Shown here piece by piece: positions 32,859-42,721 of a DNA stretch of 45,842 nt. The notes beneath the pieces are model-generated. The model did not search any database and was not told the DNA's origin. It saw nothing but the letters and a program-made list of their open reading frames with translations. A program made the position numbers and the translations under genes. This stretch comes from Candidatus Olsenella stercoravium (lineage in GTDB: Bacteria > Actinomycetota > Coriobacteriia > Coriobacteriales > Atopobiaceae): positions 1-45,842 of the forward strand of contig DXBZ01000169.1 of assembly GCA_019116265.1 (NCBI GenBank). The letters run 5' to 3'. Position 1 is the first letter of the stretch, and each line of letters begins with the position of its first letter.

Positions 32859-33504
32859 GTGGACCTCCTCACCATGACCGGCATGCTCTCCGAGGGCTTC
32901 CTCGTGAGCCTCCAGATCTTCGCGTTCACGCTACTGGGGTCACTGCCGCTCGGCATGCTCGTGGCCTTCGCGCGCATGAGCCGCTTCAAGCCGCTCGCGC
33001 TTCTCGCCCGCCTGTACATCTCCATCATGCGCGGCACCCCACTCATGCTGCAGATGTTTGCCATCTACTTTGTGCCGTACTACGTCTTTGGCATCCGCCT
33101 CACCACCGACAGCAAGTGGTACGCCACGATCGTGGCCTTCATCATCAACTACGCGGCCTACTTCGCGGAGATCTACCGCTCCGGCATCCAGTCCATCCCG
33201 CGCGGCCAGCACGAGGCGGCACAGGTCCTGGGGTACTCGCGCACGCAGACCTTCTGCCGCATCGTGCTGCCGCAGGTGGTCAAGCGCATCATGCCCGCCA
33301 TGACGGGCGAGGTCATCACGTTGGTCAAGGACACCTCGCTCGCCTTCTCCATCGGCGTCATCGAGATGTTCACCGTGGCAAAGCAGCTCGTGGCGAGCCA
33401 GGTGAGCATGGCGCCCTTTGCCATCGCGGCCGCGTTCTACTGGGTCTTCAACCTGCTCATCGACTTCGTCGCCGGGCGCATCGAGAGAAAGCTGAGCTAC
33501 TACC

Positions 33505-33512
<8 letters not shown>
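32859..33512 (+). CDS. Amino-acid ABC transporter permease (HisM family)
   Basis: 217 residues, GTG start at 32859 after GAAGGGAACACC. About five membrane segments and the EAA loop ([24 protein letters not shown]) that contacts the ATPase. The motif [13 protein letters not shown] is typical of His/Glu/Gln/Cys permeases. Overlaps the ATPase gene by 8 nt. Confidence 0.93.
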
Positions 33513-34296
<784 letters not shown>

Positions 34297-34311
34297 CGAC
34301 GACCATAGAAT

Positions 34312-34412
34312 GGTTTGGGTTCACGTTTCTGCGATTTTGAAAGTAAGCAGTTGCAAAACGCCAGCTCAGTGAATCGCGCGAGCACCCGGACCCGCATTCG
34401 TGAACCCAAACC
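34312..34412. repeat. 101-bp inverted-repeat element A
   Basis: Perfect 14-bp arms: GGTTTGGGTTCACG at 34312-34325 and its complement at 34399-34412. The interior aligns at about 55% over 40 bp with the reverse complement of element B, so the two are diverged copies in opposite orientation. Confidence 0.75.
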
Positions 34413-34419
34413 GGAAAAC

Positions 34420-34520
34420 GGTTTGGGTTCATGTTTGGACGCCAACGCATGAGAGCGGGGTCGTTACCTGCGCGTTTGCAGGCAGATACTCGCGAAACTG
34501 CGGAAGCGTGAACCCAAACC
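34420..34520. repeat. 101-bp inverted-repeat element B
   Basis: Arms at 34420-34433 and 34507-34520 match at 13 of 14 positions and are the same sequence as in element A; total length is identical and the gap between A and B is 7 bp. Together they fill the gap between the ABC ATPase and the FtsX-like permease 3' end. Confidence 0.75.
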
Positions 34521-34554
34521 TCGCTTGGGGGCGCGGGGAGACCCAGCAGGACGG

Positions 34555-37500
34555 CTACTCCGCGCTCTTGAGCGCCCCGACCATGTCCACGCGGTCGAGC
34601 GCGCGGTTGGTGATGAGGTTCACCACCAGCGTGAACGCAAAGGCCATGACGGCGGCGATCACGTACGTGAGCGGGTCCACCACCACGTCGAAGTAGAGCG
34701 ACGGCATGCGCAGAATCCACGTGAGGCTGCGCGCCAGGGCGTAGCCCATCGGCAGGCCCATGACCACGCCGATGCCGGTGAGGATGAGCGTCTCAGTGTT
34801 GATGTAGCGGTGAACCTCGGGTCGCTTGAAGCCGAGCACCTTGAGGGTGGCGAGCTCGCGCTCGCGCTCGGAGATGTTGGTGTTTGACAGCGTGAAGACC
34901 ACGGTGAACGAGAGCGCCGCCGCCAGCACGATGACCACGTAGACCACGGTGTTGATCAGCGTGAACGCGCTGGAGAAGTCGTTCACCAGCTTCTGCGTCG
35001 AGACCACGGAGAGATAGCGGCTGTCCTCGGAGAGCCGCTCCGAGAGCGCGACCTGCTCGTCCGCGTCACCCGTCAGGTGGGCGAGAAGCCCGTTGGGCTC
35101 GAGCTCCGTTGCAAACGCCTCCTCGTAGGCGCTCTCGCTCATGTACACGGCGTCGCCCAGGTAGCTCACCCCCACCGCGCCGACCTGCGCGCTGCCCACG
35201 GCGAGCGTGGAGTCCTGCAGGCTGATCTCGTCACCCTCGGCGAGATCCATGACCTGCTCGAGCGCCTTGGTCACCACGACGCCGGCCTCGTCGAGGTCTA
35301 TCTGGTTGCCGGCAGCGTCGCGCAGGCTCACGTACGCGGAGAGGTCCGTGCCGTCGGGCACCACGTAGAGCTGGGCGCTCTCCTTGCCGTCACCCCACGT
35401 GACGGTCACGCTGTCCACGTAGATCTGCGCGAGGTCACCGACCTCGTCGCCGGCGAGGAGGTCGTCGGTCACGGCGTCCAGGTCGTCGGCGGAGGTCACG
35501 GCCATGAGGTCGTAGCCGATTACGCCGGCGCCCCCGTACTGCCGGGGCGAGAGCGACAGCACCGTGTCGCGGATGCCAAATCCCGTGACGAGCAGCGCCA
35601 CGCATCCCGCCACGCCGAGCGTCGTCATGAGGAAGCGCTGCTTGTAGCGGAAGAGGTTGCGTGCCGTGACCTTGTTCAGGAAGCTCATGCGCCGCCAGAC
35701 GGGCCCGATGCGCTCAAGGAAGATGCGCGCTCCGGCCTTGGGAGCCTTGGGCAGCATGAGGGAGGCGGGCGTCTCGCGCAGCTCGTGGCGGCAGGTGAGC
35801 GCCGTCGCGCCCACGATGCCCACGGTAAAGAGCAAAAGCGAGACCACCGAGTACGCCGCGTCGAAGCTGTAGACAAAGCCCGGCAGCGCGTACATGGTCG
35901 AGAAGATCGTGAAGATGATGGCCGGCAGCACCACAAAGCCGAGCACCGTGCCCACGAGCCAGCCGAGCAGGCACGCCGCCAGCGCGTAGAGCACGTACTT
36001 GGAGAGGATGCGGGCGCGACCGTAGCCGAGCGCCTTGTAGAGGCCAATGAGCCCGCGCTCCTCCTCCACCATGCGCGTCATCGTGGTGAGGCTGATCAGA
36101 ACCGCCACCACAAAGAAGACGATCGGCAGCACCGTGCCGATGGCCTCGATCGAGGATGCGTCGGAGTCCACGCTCGCGTAGCTCGAGAGGCTCGAGCGGT
36201 CCTGCACGTACCACGTGGCGTCAGGGAGGTCCTCGATCTCCTCGCGGGCGTCGGCGATTTCGGCGAACGCGTCGTCACGCTCCTGCTCGAAGGTGGCGCG
36301 GCCCTCGTCAAGCTCCGCCTGGCCGTCTTCGATCTCGGCGAGCGCGTCGTCGAGCTGCGCCTGTGCGTCCGCCAGCTGGGCCAGGGCGTCCTCGCGCTGG
36401 CGGTCGAGCTCGGCCTGTCCCTCGGCGAGCTGGGCGCGGCCGCTGGCTATCTGCTCGGCGCTCGCAGAGAGCAGGGCACGGGCGCTCTCGAGCTTGTCGT
36501 ACGCGTCCTGCAGCTCCTGCCAACCCTGGTCGATGGCAGCCTGGCTCTCGGCAAACCTCTCCTCCGCCGCGGCCCTCACCTGCTCCACGGCCTCTTCGAG
36601 CTGCGGAAGGTACGCCTGCGCCTCGGCGAGGCCGCTCACGGCCTCCAGGCGACCGTGAACGAGCGCCGCCGCGTCGATGCCGGAGACGCCGTCGGAGAGC
36701 TCCTGGACCTGCTCCCTCTGGGCGACAAGAACCTCGAGCTGCGGGTTCTCGGGATTGGCCTCCTGCATGTCCGCGATCATGCCGTCCAGCGCCTGCAGCA
36801 CCGCGCCCAGCGCGCCCGAGGCATCCCCCGCGACCGAACCGAGCTGCTCGACCGACGCCGCGACGGCGGCCTCGTCGCTCGGGTCCAGCGCTTGGACCGC
36901 CGCCCACGCGTCCCGCATCCCCTGCGCCGCGGCTCCGAGGCCAAAGTCGGTCGGGCTCACGCCGGAAAGACCCGACGCCACTGCGTCGAGGCCGTCGGCG
37001 AGGCCGCCGACCTTCTCATCAATCTCTGCAATCTTCCCCGGCAGCATGTCCACCGCCGCCTGGATCTCGTCGCGCTTGGCCTCGAGCTCGTCGAGCGTCA
37101 TGCCAAGCTCGGGGACCTCCGTCGAGCCCAGGTTCTCCCGCGCGGCGTCGAGCGCCGCCTGGCCGTCGCGAAGCCGCTGCTCGGCACCAGGAAGCGCGGC
37201 CTCGTACTCCGCGAGCCCGGCCTCGTACTCCGCGAGGCCCTCCGCGTACTCCGCCGCGCCGACCTCGAGCTCGCGGCGGTTCTCGTCGATCGTGGCCTGC
37301 GCGCCGTCGAGCTGCGCCATCGCGTCCTCGCGCCGCTCGTCGAGCTCGCGCTGGCCGTCGGCCACCTCGGAGCGACCCTCGTCGAGCTCGCGCTGCGCGT
37401 CATCGAGCTCGGCCTCTGCGTCGGCCAGCTCGTCGAGCGCCTCGGCCTCCGCCTCGTCGACCTCGTCGGTGGCATCGGAGCGAATCTGGTCGCCGCGGGC

Positions 37501-38325
37501 GCGCTCGCGCTCGGCGCGCGCGTCCTCCACGCCCTGAAACACCTCGTCGACGATCTCCTCGTACTCGGCCGAGTAGCACAGCGGCGCCTCCGCGCCCTCG
37601 ACCATGACGTACGCCACGGTGTAGACGCTCTGGTCAACGACTTCGTCGGCCACCACGAAGAACGAGTACTGCGAGCCGCCGCTCGAGCGGAACGACATCG
37701 TGCCCTCGCCCGCGTTAATCTCCATCGGGTCGAGCACGGAGCCAACTATCGTGTACTCGCCGCGCTCAAAGACCTCGGTCGAGCCGGAGTCCAGCGCGTC
37801 GAGCCCCTCGTCCTTCTCGTCCGCGTCATTTGCGTCGTCCGAGGCGTCGTCCCCGCGAAAGCTCACCACGTCGCCAATCGAGAGCCCGGAGTCCTTGAGA
37901 TAGCGTTCGGTAACAGCCACCTCGCCCGAGGTCTCGGGCAGGCGCCCCTCCAGCACGAGCGGCTCGTTCAGACCGGTCGGCGAGAGCGCCTTGACGTCCA
38001 CCTTCTCGGACGACGAGCCCACCGTCGTGTAGGCGGTCTCGGACCAGCCGCCCTCCGCCACCTCCACGCCGTCGAGCGCCGCGAGCGCGGCCACGTCATC
38101 GTCGGTGAGACCGAGCGTGGACTGCACGCGCACGTCAAAGAGGTTCTGCTCGTCAAAGAAACGGTCCGCCGAGTTGCGCAGGTCGACGCAGGCGGCGCGC
38201 AGGCCCACGAGCATCGTCACGCCGAGCGCCGTGATCGTGGTCAGCGCCACAAAGCGCTTGAGGCTCCCGCGCACCGTGCGCGCGATGCCCCTGGCAAAGG
38301 CTGACGTGTCGCGGCGGGCGGCCAT
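34555..38325 (-). CDS. FtsX-like ABC permease with giant coiled-coil domain
   Basis: 1256 residues. A first transmembrane helix near 25-45 is followed by a MacB-like extracytoplasmic part, then a coiled coil of about 400 residues (roughly 270-710) rich in Glu, Ala, Asp and Gln with repeated AEYEAGLAEYEA and AQLDDA patterns. The first FtsX block of three helices is near 740-860, a second extracytoplasmic part follows and the last FtsX block is near 1120-1250. The gene starts 3 nt after the ATPase stop. Such permeases couple ATP use to export or to activation of cell-wall hydrolases; the coiled coil may span the wall. Function unknown. Confidence 0.87.
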   Translation of the reverse strand: MAARRDTSAFARGIARTVRGSLKRFVALTTITALGVTMLVGLRAACVDLRNSADRFFDEQNLFDVRVQSTLGLTDDDVAALAALDGVEVAEGGWSETAYTTVGSSSEKVDVKALSPTGLNEPLVLEGRLPETSGEVAVTERYLKDSGLSIGDVVSFRGDDASDDANDADEKDEGLDALDSGSTEVFERGEYTIVGSVLDPMEINAGEGTMSFRSSGGSQYSFFVVADEVVDQSVYTVAYVMVEGAEAPLCYSAEYEEIVDEVFQGVEDARAERERARGDQIRSDATDEVDEAEAEALDELADAEAELDDAQRELDEGRSEVADGQRELDERREDAMAQLDGAQATIDENRRELEVGAAEYAEGLAEYEAGLAEYEAALPGAEQRLRDGQAALDAARENLGSTEVPELGMTLDELEAKRDEIQAAVDMLPGKIAEIDEKVGGLADGLDAVASGLSGVSPTDFGLGAAAQGMRDAWAAVQALDPSDEAAVAASVEQLGSVAGDASGALGAVLQALDGMIADMQEANPENPQLEVLVAQREQVQELSDGVSGIDAAALVHGRLEAVSGLAEAQAYLPQLEEAVEQVRAAAEERFAESQAAIDQGWQELQDAYDKLESARALLSASAEQIASGRAQLAEGQAELDRQREDALAQLADAQAQLDDALAEIEDGQAELDEGRATFEQERDDAFAEIADAREEIEDLPDATWYVQDRSSLSSYASVDSDASSIEAIGTVLPIVFFVVAVLISLTTMTRMVEEERGLIGLYKALGYGRARILSKYVLYALAACLLGWLVGTVLGFVVLPAIIFTIFSTMYALPGFVYSFDAAYSVVSLLLFTVGIVGATALTCRHELRETPASLMLPKAPKAGARIFLERIGPVWRRMSFLNKVTARNLFRYKQRFLMTTLGVAGCVALLVTGFGIRDTVLSLSPRQYGGAGVIGYDLMAVTSADDLDAVTDDLLAGDEVGDLAQIYVDSVTVTWGDGKESAQLYVVPDGTDLSAYVSLRDAAGNQIDLDEAGVVVTKALEQVMDLAEGDEISLQDSTLAVGSAQVGAVGVSYLGDAVYMSESAYEEAFATELEPNGLLAHLTGDADEQVALSERLSEDSRYLSVVSTQKLVNDFSSAFTLINTVVYVVIVLAAALSFTVVFTLSNTNISERERELATLKVLGFKRPEVHRYINTETLILTGIGVVMGLPMGYALARSLTWILRMPSLYFDVVVDPLTYVIAAVMAFAFTLVVNLITNRALDRVDMVGALKSAE

Positions 38326-38328
38326 GCG

Positions 38329-39030
38329 CTACCACTCGATCTCCGCGATCGGCTTGGGCTCGGGGTTCACGGTCATGGACGTGACGCGCCCGCTCTTGAA
38401 GCGGATGAGGCGGTCGGCCATGTCCGCGAGCGCCGCGTTGTGCGTGACGATCACGACCGTAATCCCCTCCACGCGACACATGTCCTGCAGAAGCTGCAGG
38501 ATCTGCTTGCCCGTCTGGTAGTCGAGGGCGCCCGTGGGCTCGTCGCAGAGCAGCAGCTTGGGGTTCTTGGCCAGGGCGCGCGCGATCGAGACGCGCTGCT
38601 GCTCGCCACCAGAGAGCTGCGCCGGGAAATTGGCCAGGCGCTCGGCGAGGCCCACCTTGGCGAGCGTCTCCTCGGGGTCGAGCGAGTCCGGGCAGATCTG
38701 CGTGGCCAGCTCCACGTTCTCGAGCGCCGTGAGGTTGGGCACGAGGTTGTAGAACTGGAAGACAAAGCCCACGTCGGCGCGGCGGTACAGCACGAGGTCG
38801 TTCTCGCCCGCCCGGCTGATGTCGCGCCCGTCCACCACCACGGTTCCCGAGGTGGCGCTGTCCATGCCGCCCAGGATGTTGAGTGCCGTGGTCTTGCCCG
38901 CGCCGGACTGTCCCAGGATGACGGCGAGCTCGCCCTGCTCCACGACAAAGCTCGCCCCGTCGAGGGCGTTGATCTTGGCGCCGCCCTCGCCGTAGGTGCG
39001 CACGACATCCGTGAACTCGATGTATGCCAT
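38329..39030 (-). CDS. MacB/LolD-type ABC ATPase
   Basis: 233 residues. Walker [11 protein letters not shown]-loop [12 protein letters not shown], signature LSGGEQQR, Walker [13 protein letters not shown] and H-loop VTHNAAL are intact. The sequence is of the LolD/MacB class that pairs with FtsX-like permeases. The ATG at 39030 follows GGAGCTGGG. Divergent from a TetR regulator across a 138-bp gap. Confidence 0.93.
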   Translation of the reverse strand: MAYIEFTDVVRTYGEGGAKINALDGASFVVEQGELAVILGQSGAGKTTALNILGGMDSATSGTVVVDGRDISRAGENDLVLYRRADVGFVFQFYNLVPNLTALENVELATQICPDSLDPEETLAKVGLAERLANFPAQLSGGEQQRVSIARALAKNPKLLLCDEPTGALDYQTGKQILQLLQDMCRVEGITVVIVTHNAALADMADRLIRFKSGRVTSMTVNPEPKPIAEIEW

Positions 39031-39089
39031 CCCAGCTCCGATTGCTCGACAGCGTGTTGTCTAAATTGAAGTATACTGGTGGCGGCGAA

Positions 39090-39108
39090 CGAGAAGAACC
39101 TGTTCTCG
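39090..39108. promoter_or_regulatory. Candidate TetR operator in the exporter promoter region
   Basis: CGAGAA-GAACCTG-TTCTCG is a 6+6 bp inverted repeat in the divergent gap between the ABC exporter and its TetR neighbour. TATACT (39071-39076) lies nearby. Assignment is by position only. Confidence 0.4.
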
Positions 39109-39168
39109 ACAGGCGTAGCCCAAGTGTCGTGCTCTTCTCGGCTCCGCCACAAAGCCTAGGGAGGCACC

Positions 39169-39714
39169 GTGAGAAAGCAGCCGCAGGTCACCGAACAGAC
39201 GCGCGCCAACCTCCGCCAGGCGTTCTGGAAGCTCTACGCCGAGCGGCCCGTCGAGAAGATCTCCGTGCGCGAGATCACCGACCGTGCCGGCTACAACCGC
39301 GCGACCTTCTACCTCTACTATCACGACGTCTACGAGCTGCTCGAGGAGATCGAGGACATGGTGCTCGGCAACATCGAGCGCCTGGTGCAGGGGCGCCTGC
39401 TCCAAGGCGACACGCTCGACTTCTCGCAGCACATGGGACTCATCCTGCGCCTCGCGCAGCGCTCGCGCGACTACACGCGCGTGCTTCTGAGCCCGCACGG
39501 CGACCCGGCGTTCTCAGACCGCCTCAAGGAGATCATCAGCCCGCTCGTCGACCGGTTCTTCCTGCCCGAGGCCCAGCTCGACGAGCAGGCCAGCCGAGTG
39601 GTGCGCGAGTTCTATCTCTCGGGCATCCTGGCGATCATCCGCATCTGGACCGCCGAGGACGACCCCATGCCCATCGACCAGCTCATCCAGCTTGTCATGC
39701 GCATCGTGCAGTAG
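39169..39714 (+). CDS. TetR-family regulator (DhaS-like)
   Basis: 181 residues, GTG start at 39169 after AGGGAGGCACC. TetR helix-turn-helix at about residues 23-52 (ISVREITDRAGYNRATFYLY). The C-terminal part resembles TetR_C domains of DhaS-like regulators (RLAQRSRDYTRVLLSPHGDP). It diverges from the MacB/FtsX exporter and most likely represses it. It is a distant relative of the TetR at 18833-19510, sharing the LLGEGGDPAF/LLSPHGDPAF segment. Confidence 0.87.
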   Translation: MRKQPQVTEQTRANLRQAFWKLYAERPVEKISVREITDRAGYNRATFYLYYHDVYELLEEIEDMVLGNIERLVQGRLLQGDTLDFSQHMGLILRLAQRSRDYTRVLLSPHGDPAFSDRLKEIISPLVDRFFLPEAQLDEQASRVVREFYLSGILAIIRIWTAEDDPMPIDQLIQLVMRIVQ

Positions 39715-39758
39715 CTCGCGCGCAGAAAACGCGCCCAGATACGGTCGGACAAAAATCC

Positions 39759-39919
39759 TGCACAGAAAAGCGTTCGATTTACAGGCGAGAAGAACGTCGA
39801 GCCGGAGACGCGCAGAAAAACGCCCGGCTTACAGCCCCGTGCGCAGAAAATGAGGCTTCAGCCGGACGTTCTTCTCGCCTGATAACAACCGTCCCGTAAA
39901 TGGAGCGCTTTTCTATGCA
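39759..39919. repeat. Two-tier fold-back element
   Basis: Outer arms 39759-39781 and 39897-39919 match at 20 of 23 positions. Inner arms 39783-39798 and 39865-39880 are a perfect 16-bp repeat (AGGCGAGAAGAACGTC). CGCAGAAAA recurs at about 39721, 39812 and 39842, with a variant at 39761. Lies in the gap between the TetR gene and the DegV gene; no coding potential seen. Confidence 0.75.
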
Positions 39920-39922
39920 CGA

Positions 39923-39951
39923 AATCCGGCCGATCGTAAACCGGCCGGATT
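39923..39951 (-). terminator. Hairpin downstream of the DegV gene
   Basis: AATCCGGCCG and CGGCCGGATT form a perfect 10-bp stem with a 9-nt loop about 20 nt after the DegV stop. Only a short T-run follows on the minus strand. Confidence 0.55.
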
Positions 39952-39971
39952 CCTACGCATCGTCGCTGCGG

Positions 39972-40817
39972 CTAGTTCTTGGCAAAGAACGCGAGCGCAA
40001 TCGCGCCCGGGCCCACGTGCGTGCCGATCGTGGCGCCCACCGAGCAGATGGGCAGGTCCTCCTCGGCGACCTTGTCCTCCCAGATGGCACGGTTGTCCTC
40101 GAGGTACTTGCGTAGGAGCTTGTCCGAGAGGCCCGTGTAGCCCAGCAGGACCGGCATGGTGAAGTCGATGCCGTGCTTCTCGACCTGCTGGTGCAGCTGG
40201 TTGCGACCGTTCTTGGAGCCGCGCGCCTTGCCGAGCATCGCGACCTCGCCGTCCTCCACGCCCACGACGGGCTTGATCGAGAGGACCTCGCCGATCATGC
40301 CCACGCTCTTGGGAATGCGACCGCCGCGACGCAGGTACTCGAGCGTGTCGAGAAGCGCGACCAGGCAGACGCGGTCGGCGGCATCGGCGACCTTCTCGGC
40401 GATCTCTGCGGCACCGAGACCCTCGTCGACCAGGCGCAGCGCGTACTGCACGAGAATCGTCTGGCCGATGGTCACGTTCTTGCTGTCCACCACGTAGACG
40501 CCGTCAAACTCGGAGGCGGCGGTGACGGCGCTCTGGTGGGTACCCGAGAGCTTGGAGGAGAGCGTGATCACCACGGCCTCGTCGCCCGCCTCGCAGATCG
40601 GGGCGAGCACCTCGTGGAACATGAACGGCGTGGCCTGGCTCGTCTTGGGCAGCTCGTCGCTCTCGATCAGCAGCTCATAGAAGCGGTCGTTGGTGATGTC
40701 CACGCCGTCGGCGTACGTGGTGGTCCCAAAGGTGATGCCGAGCGGCACCACCGTGATGCGCGGGTCGCTCCCGCCGGGGACGTCGATGCCGGAGTCGGTG
40801 ACAATGCGAACAGCCAT
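39972..40817 (-). CDS. DegV-family fatty-acid-binding protein (FakB-like)
   Basis: 281 residues, normal DegV length. Motifs: VTDSGIDVP at the N-terminus, KTSQATPFMF near residue 58, LSSKLSGTHQSA near 87 and a C-terminal VGATIGTHVGPGAIAL with the phosphate-site His. DegV/FakB proteins present fatty acids to the kinase FakA for phosphorylation and membrane lipid synthesis; no fakA is visible here. The ATG at 40817 is 39 nt downstream of the MarR stop, so they may be co-transcribed. Confidence 0.9.
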   Translation of the reverse strand: MAVRIVTDSGIDVPGGSDPRITVVPLGITFGTTTYADGVDITNDRFYELLIESDELPKTSQATPFMFHEVLAPICEAGDEAVVITLSSKLSGTHQSAVTAASEFDGVYVVDSKNVTIGQTILVQYALRLVDEGLGAAEIAEKVADAADRVCLVALLDTLEYLRRGGRIPKSVGMIGEVLSIKPVVGVEDGEVAMLGKARGSKNGRNQLHQQVEKHGIDFTMPVLLGYTGLSDKLLRKYLEDNRAIWEDKVAEEDLPICSVGATIGTHVGPGAIALAFFAKN

Positions 40818-40856
40818 GATCTTCCCTTCCTTGTGCCCAGCCGGGCTCGGGCGCGG

Positions 40857-41291
40857 CTAGCGGCCGAAGGTCCTGAGCTTCTCGAGGATGTGGTTGAGCG
40901 AATCGTACATCTGGAGGCGCTGGCGCGTGGCGAGCTCGCCGCCGGCCTCGTCGAGGACTCGGTGAATGATGTCGTCGAGCGGGCGGGCCGCCTCGTAGCC
41001 CTTGTCGGTGAGACGGATGGGGGCGCGATAGGTCGTGTCCTCGTCGACCTCCACGAAGCCGTCCTCGGCGAGGTGCGCCACCGTGCGCGACATGGCGGCG
41101 CGGCTCACGTCGGCCATGCGCGCCAGCTCGGCGGCAGTGAGGCCCTCGGGGTGCTTGACGAGGTAGTAGAGACACATGACGTCCGAGCCGCGAAAACCCA
41201 GACGGCGCGCCTCGGCGTTCTTGATGCGCTGAATCTCCTTGTTCAGGGCACCGATGATGCCCACAAAGTCCTCGAAGCGGGTCTCCCCCAC
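40857..41291 (-). CDS. MarR-family regulator
   Basis: 144 residues, GTG start at 41291 after GAGGAGGGAC. The winged helix is at about residues 50-100 (LTAAELARMADVSRAAMSRT, then a wing with RAPIRLTDKG). The neighbouring degV suggests a FabT-like role in fatty-acid control, since FabT is also a MarR protein; this is inference. Two matching palindromes overlap its own promoter, pointing to autoregulation. Confidence 0.88.
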   Translation of the reverse strand: MGETRFEDFVGIIGALNKEIQRIKNAEARRLGFRGSDVMCLYYLVKHPEGLTAAELARMADVSRAAMSRTVAHLAEDGFVEVDEDTTYRAPIRLTDKGYEAARPLDDIIHRVLDEAGGELATRQRLQMYDSLNHILEKLRTFGR

Positions 41292-41309
41292 GGCGCGTCC
41301 CTCCTCACC

Positions 41310-41354
41310 TGTTAACGGGTCAACAGTAGCGACGAGGTTGTTACCCTGTCAACA
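41310..41354 (-). promoter_or_regulatory. MarR gene promoter with two operator-like palindromes
   Basis: Minus-strand TTGACA (41347-41352) and TACTGT (41323-41328) are 18 bp apart. TGTTAACGGGTCAACA (41310-41325) and TGTTACCCTGTCAACA (41339-41354) are two related 16-mers with centres 29 bp apart, overlapping the -10 and -35. Confidence 0.7.
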
Positions 41355-41396
41355 TTTGAGCCCGCTCATCACGCTTCCCTCACGAGGGATAGATTG

Positions 41397-41464
41397 GCCG
41401 ACCATACACACCCGTCAAGTTCTACCGATTTCACGCGGTTTTTTGCCAGGTATGTATGGTCGGC
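41397..41464. repeat. Inverted repeat with 16-bp arms
   Basis: GCCGACCATACACACC (41397-41412) and its complement at 41449-41464 match at 15 of 16 positions around a 36-bp interior. It lies in the leader of the DUF2974 gene, 40 bp before its start. Confidence 0.65.
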
Positions 41465-41503
41465 GTTTCTGGGGTATCTCAAAAGAAGCGAGAAAGGCGA
41501 TGC

Positions 41504-42649
41504 ATGGACCTCTTTGAGTACCTGGAAACAGCCCTGGAGAGCTTCGACGAGCGCCCGCTGGGCCCGGTTGACTCGGCGGCGCTCTCGCAGTTCTGCATGG
41601 TGCGCGGCGAGGGCGTCATCCCCGCCGCACTGTGGCGCGGCGGGCCACTGGAGCGGCTCCGGGCCTGGGTCGCACGTCCGACGCGCTTCTCCGACCTGCT
41701 GCAGGCCGAGCGCTTTGACGGCCTCTTCTGCGGCCTGGCCCCCGAGGGCGTCAAGCGCGAGCTGGCGGCGCTCGTGGCGAGCCCGCGCTTTCGCGACCTC
41801 GAGCTCCGGGACTACGCCTCCTGCTTCGACGAGGGGGAGCGCGTGCAGTTCTCGGCGACCACCTTTGTGTGGCGCTCCCCCGCCGGACGCGACCGCGACT
41901 TTGCCTACGTGGGCTTTCGCGGCACCGACGACACCTTCACCGGTTGGCGCGAGAACTTTGACATGGCCGTAGACCCGCCCGTGCCGTCGCAGCGCATGGC
42001 GGCGGACTACCTCGCCTCCGTCGCGCGCTACCTGCCGCAGCGCCTCTACGTGGGCGGTCACTCCAAGGGCGGCAACCTCGCCACCTACGCGGCGCTGCGC
42101 GCGCCCGAGGAGGTCCGTGCGCGGATCGAGCGCGTCTTTGACCACGACGGTCCCGGCTTCAAGGCGGGCTTTCTGGACGAGAAGGACTTCGAGGGCGTGC
42201 GCGGCCTCGTCCACCGGACCGTGCCCGAGGAGTCCGTCGTGGGCATGCTCATGGACACGCCCATAGAGCCGCACGTGGTCGTCAGCACCGCCCGCGGCGC
42301 CGAGCAGCACAGCATCTTCACCTGGGAGATAGCCGGTGACGACTTTGTCTACGCCGACGAGCTCTCCCCCGCCGCCATCTTCACGCACGAGCTCATGGAC
42401 ACCTGGCTCGCGTCGCTCTCACCCGAGGAGACGCCGCGCGTGGTGGACGCCCTCTTCCGAGCGCTCGCGGCGTCCGGCGCACCAAGCGTGGGAGCCGTGA
42501 TCTTCAGCGGGGCGGGCGCGCCCGCACTGCTCACGGAGGCCGCCCGCAACCTCGACCAGGAGTCGCGCGACGTGCTGCTCCCCGCGCTCGGCAAGCTCGC
42601 GGCGTCGGCGGCACGCGCCGGGGCGAAGGGGCTCTCGGAGCTGTTCTAG
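41504..42649 (+). CDS. DUF2974 alpha/beta-hydrolase-fold protein
   Basis: 381 residues. The nucleophile elbow GGHSKGGNLA (Ser in GxSxG) is near residue 187 and YVGFRGTDDTFTGWREN near 150 gives the oxyanion-side motif; both are typical of the DUF2974 (Mbeg1-like) family, related to lipases. The catalytic Asp is probably in VFDHDGPGF. No signal peptide is seen, so it should be cytoplasmic. True substrate unknown. The ATG at 41504 follows GAAAGGCGATGC. Confidence 0.85.
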   Translation: MDLFEYLETALESFDERPLGPVDSAALSQFCMVRGEGVIPAALWRGGPLERLRAWVARPTRFSDLLQAERFDGLFCGLAPEGVKRELAALVASPRFRDLELRDYASCFDEGERVQFSATTFVWRSPAGRDRDFAYVGFRGTDDTFTGWRENFDMAVDPPVPSQRMAADYLASVARYLPQRLYVGGHSKGGNLATYAALRAPEEVRARIERVFDHDGPGFKAGFLDEKDFEGVRGLVHRTVPEESVVGMLMDTPIEPHVVVSTARGAEQHSIFTWEIAGDDFVYADELSPAAIFTHELMDTWLASLSPEETPRVVDALFRALAASGAPSVGAVIFSGAGAPALLTEAARNLDQESRDVLLPALGKLAASAARAGAKGLSELF

Positions 42650-42665
42650 GGCCGGAGGACGAGAA

Positions 42666-42697
42666 GGGCGGGGCGCTCGTGATGAGCCGCCCCGCCC
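42666..42697 (+). terminator. GC-rich hairpin after the DUF2974 gene
   Basis: GGGCGGGGCG (42666-42675) pairs perfectly with 42688-42697, extended by GCTC/GAGC toward the loop. It is 16 nt past the stop and may serve both convergent genes. No T-tract. Confidence 0.5.
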
Positions 42698-42721
42698 CGA
42701 TTGACCCGTGTGCGCCGTCAG

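Noticed and set aside
35077..38304. Very long open frame (about 1075 codons) antisense to the FtsX-like permease, and similar ones at 4829-7387 and 16659-18905
   Set aside because: They mirror real genes on the other strand, have His/Arg/Ala-rich low-complexity translations and no ribosome binding sites; they are artefacts of high GC content.
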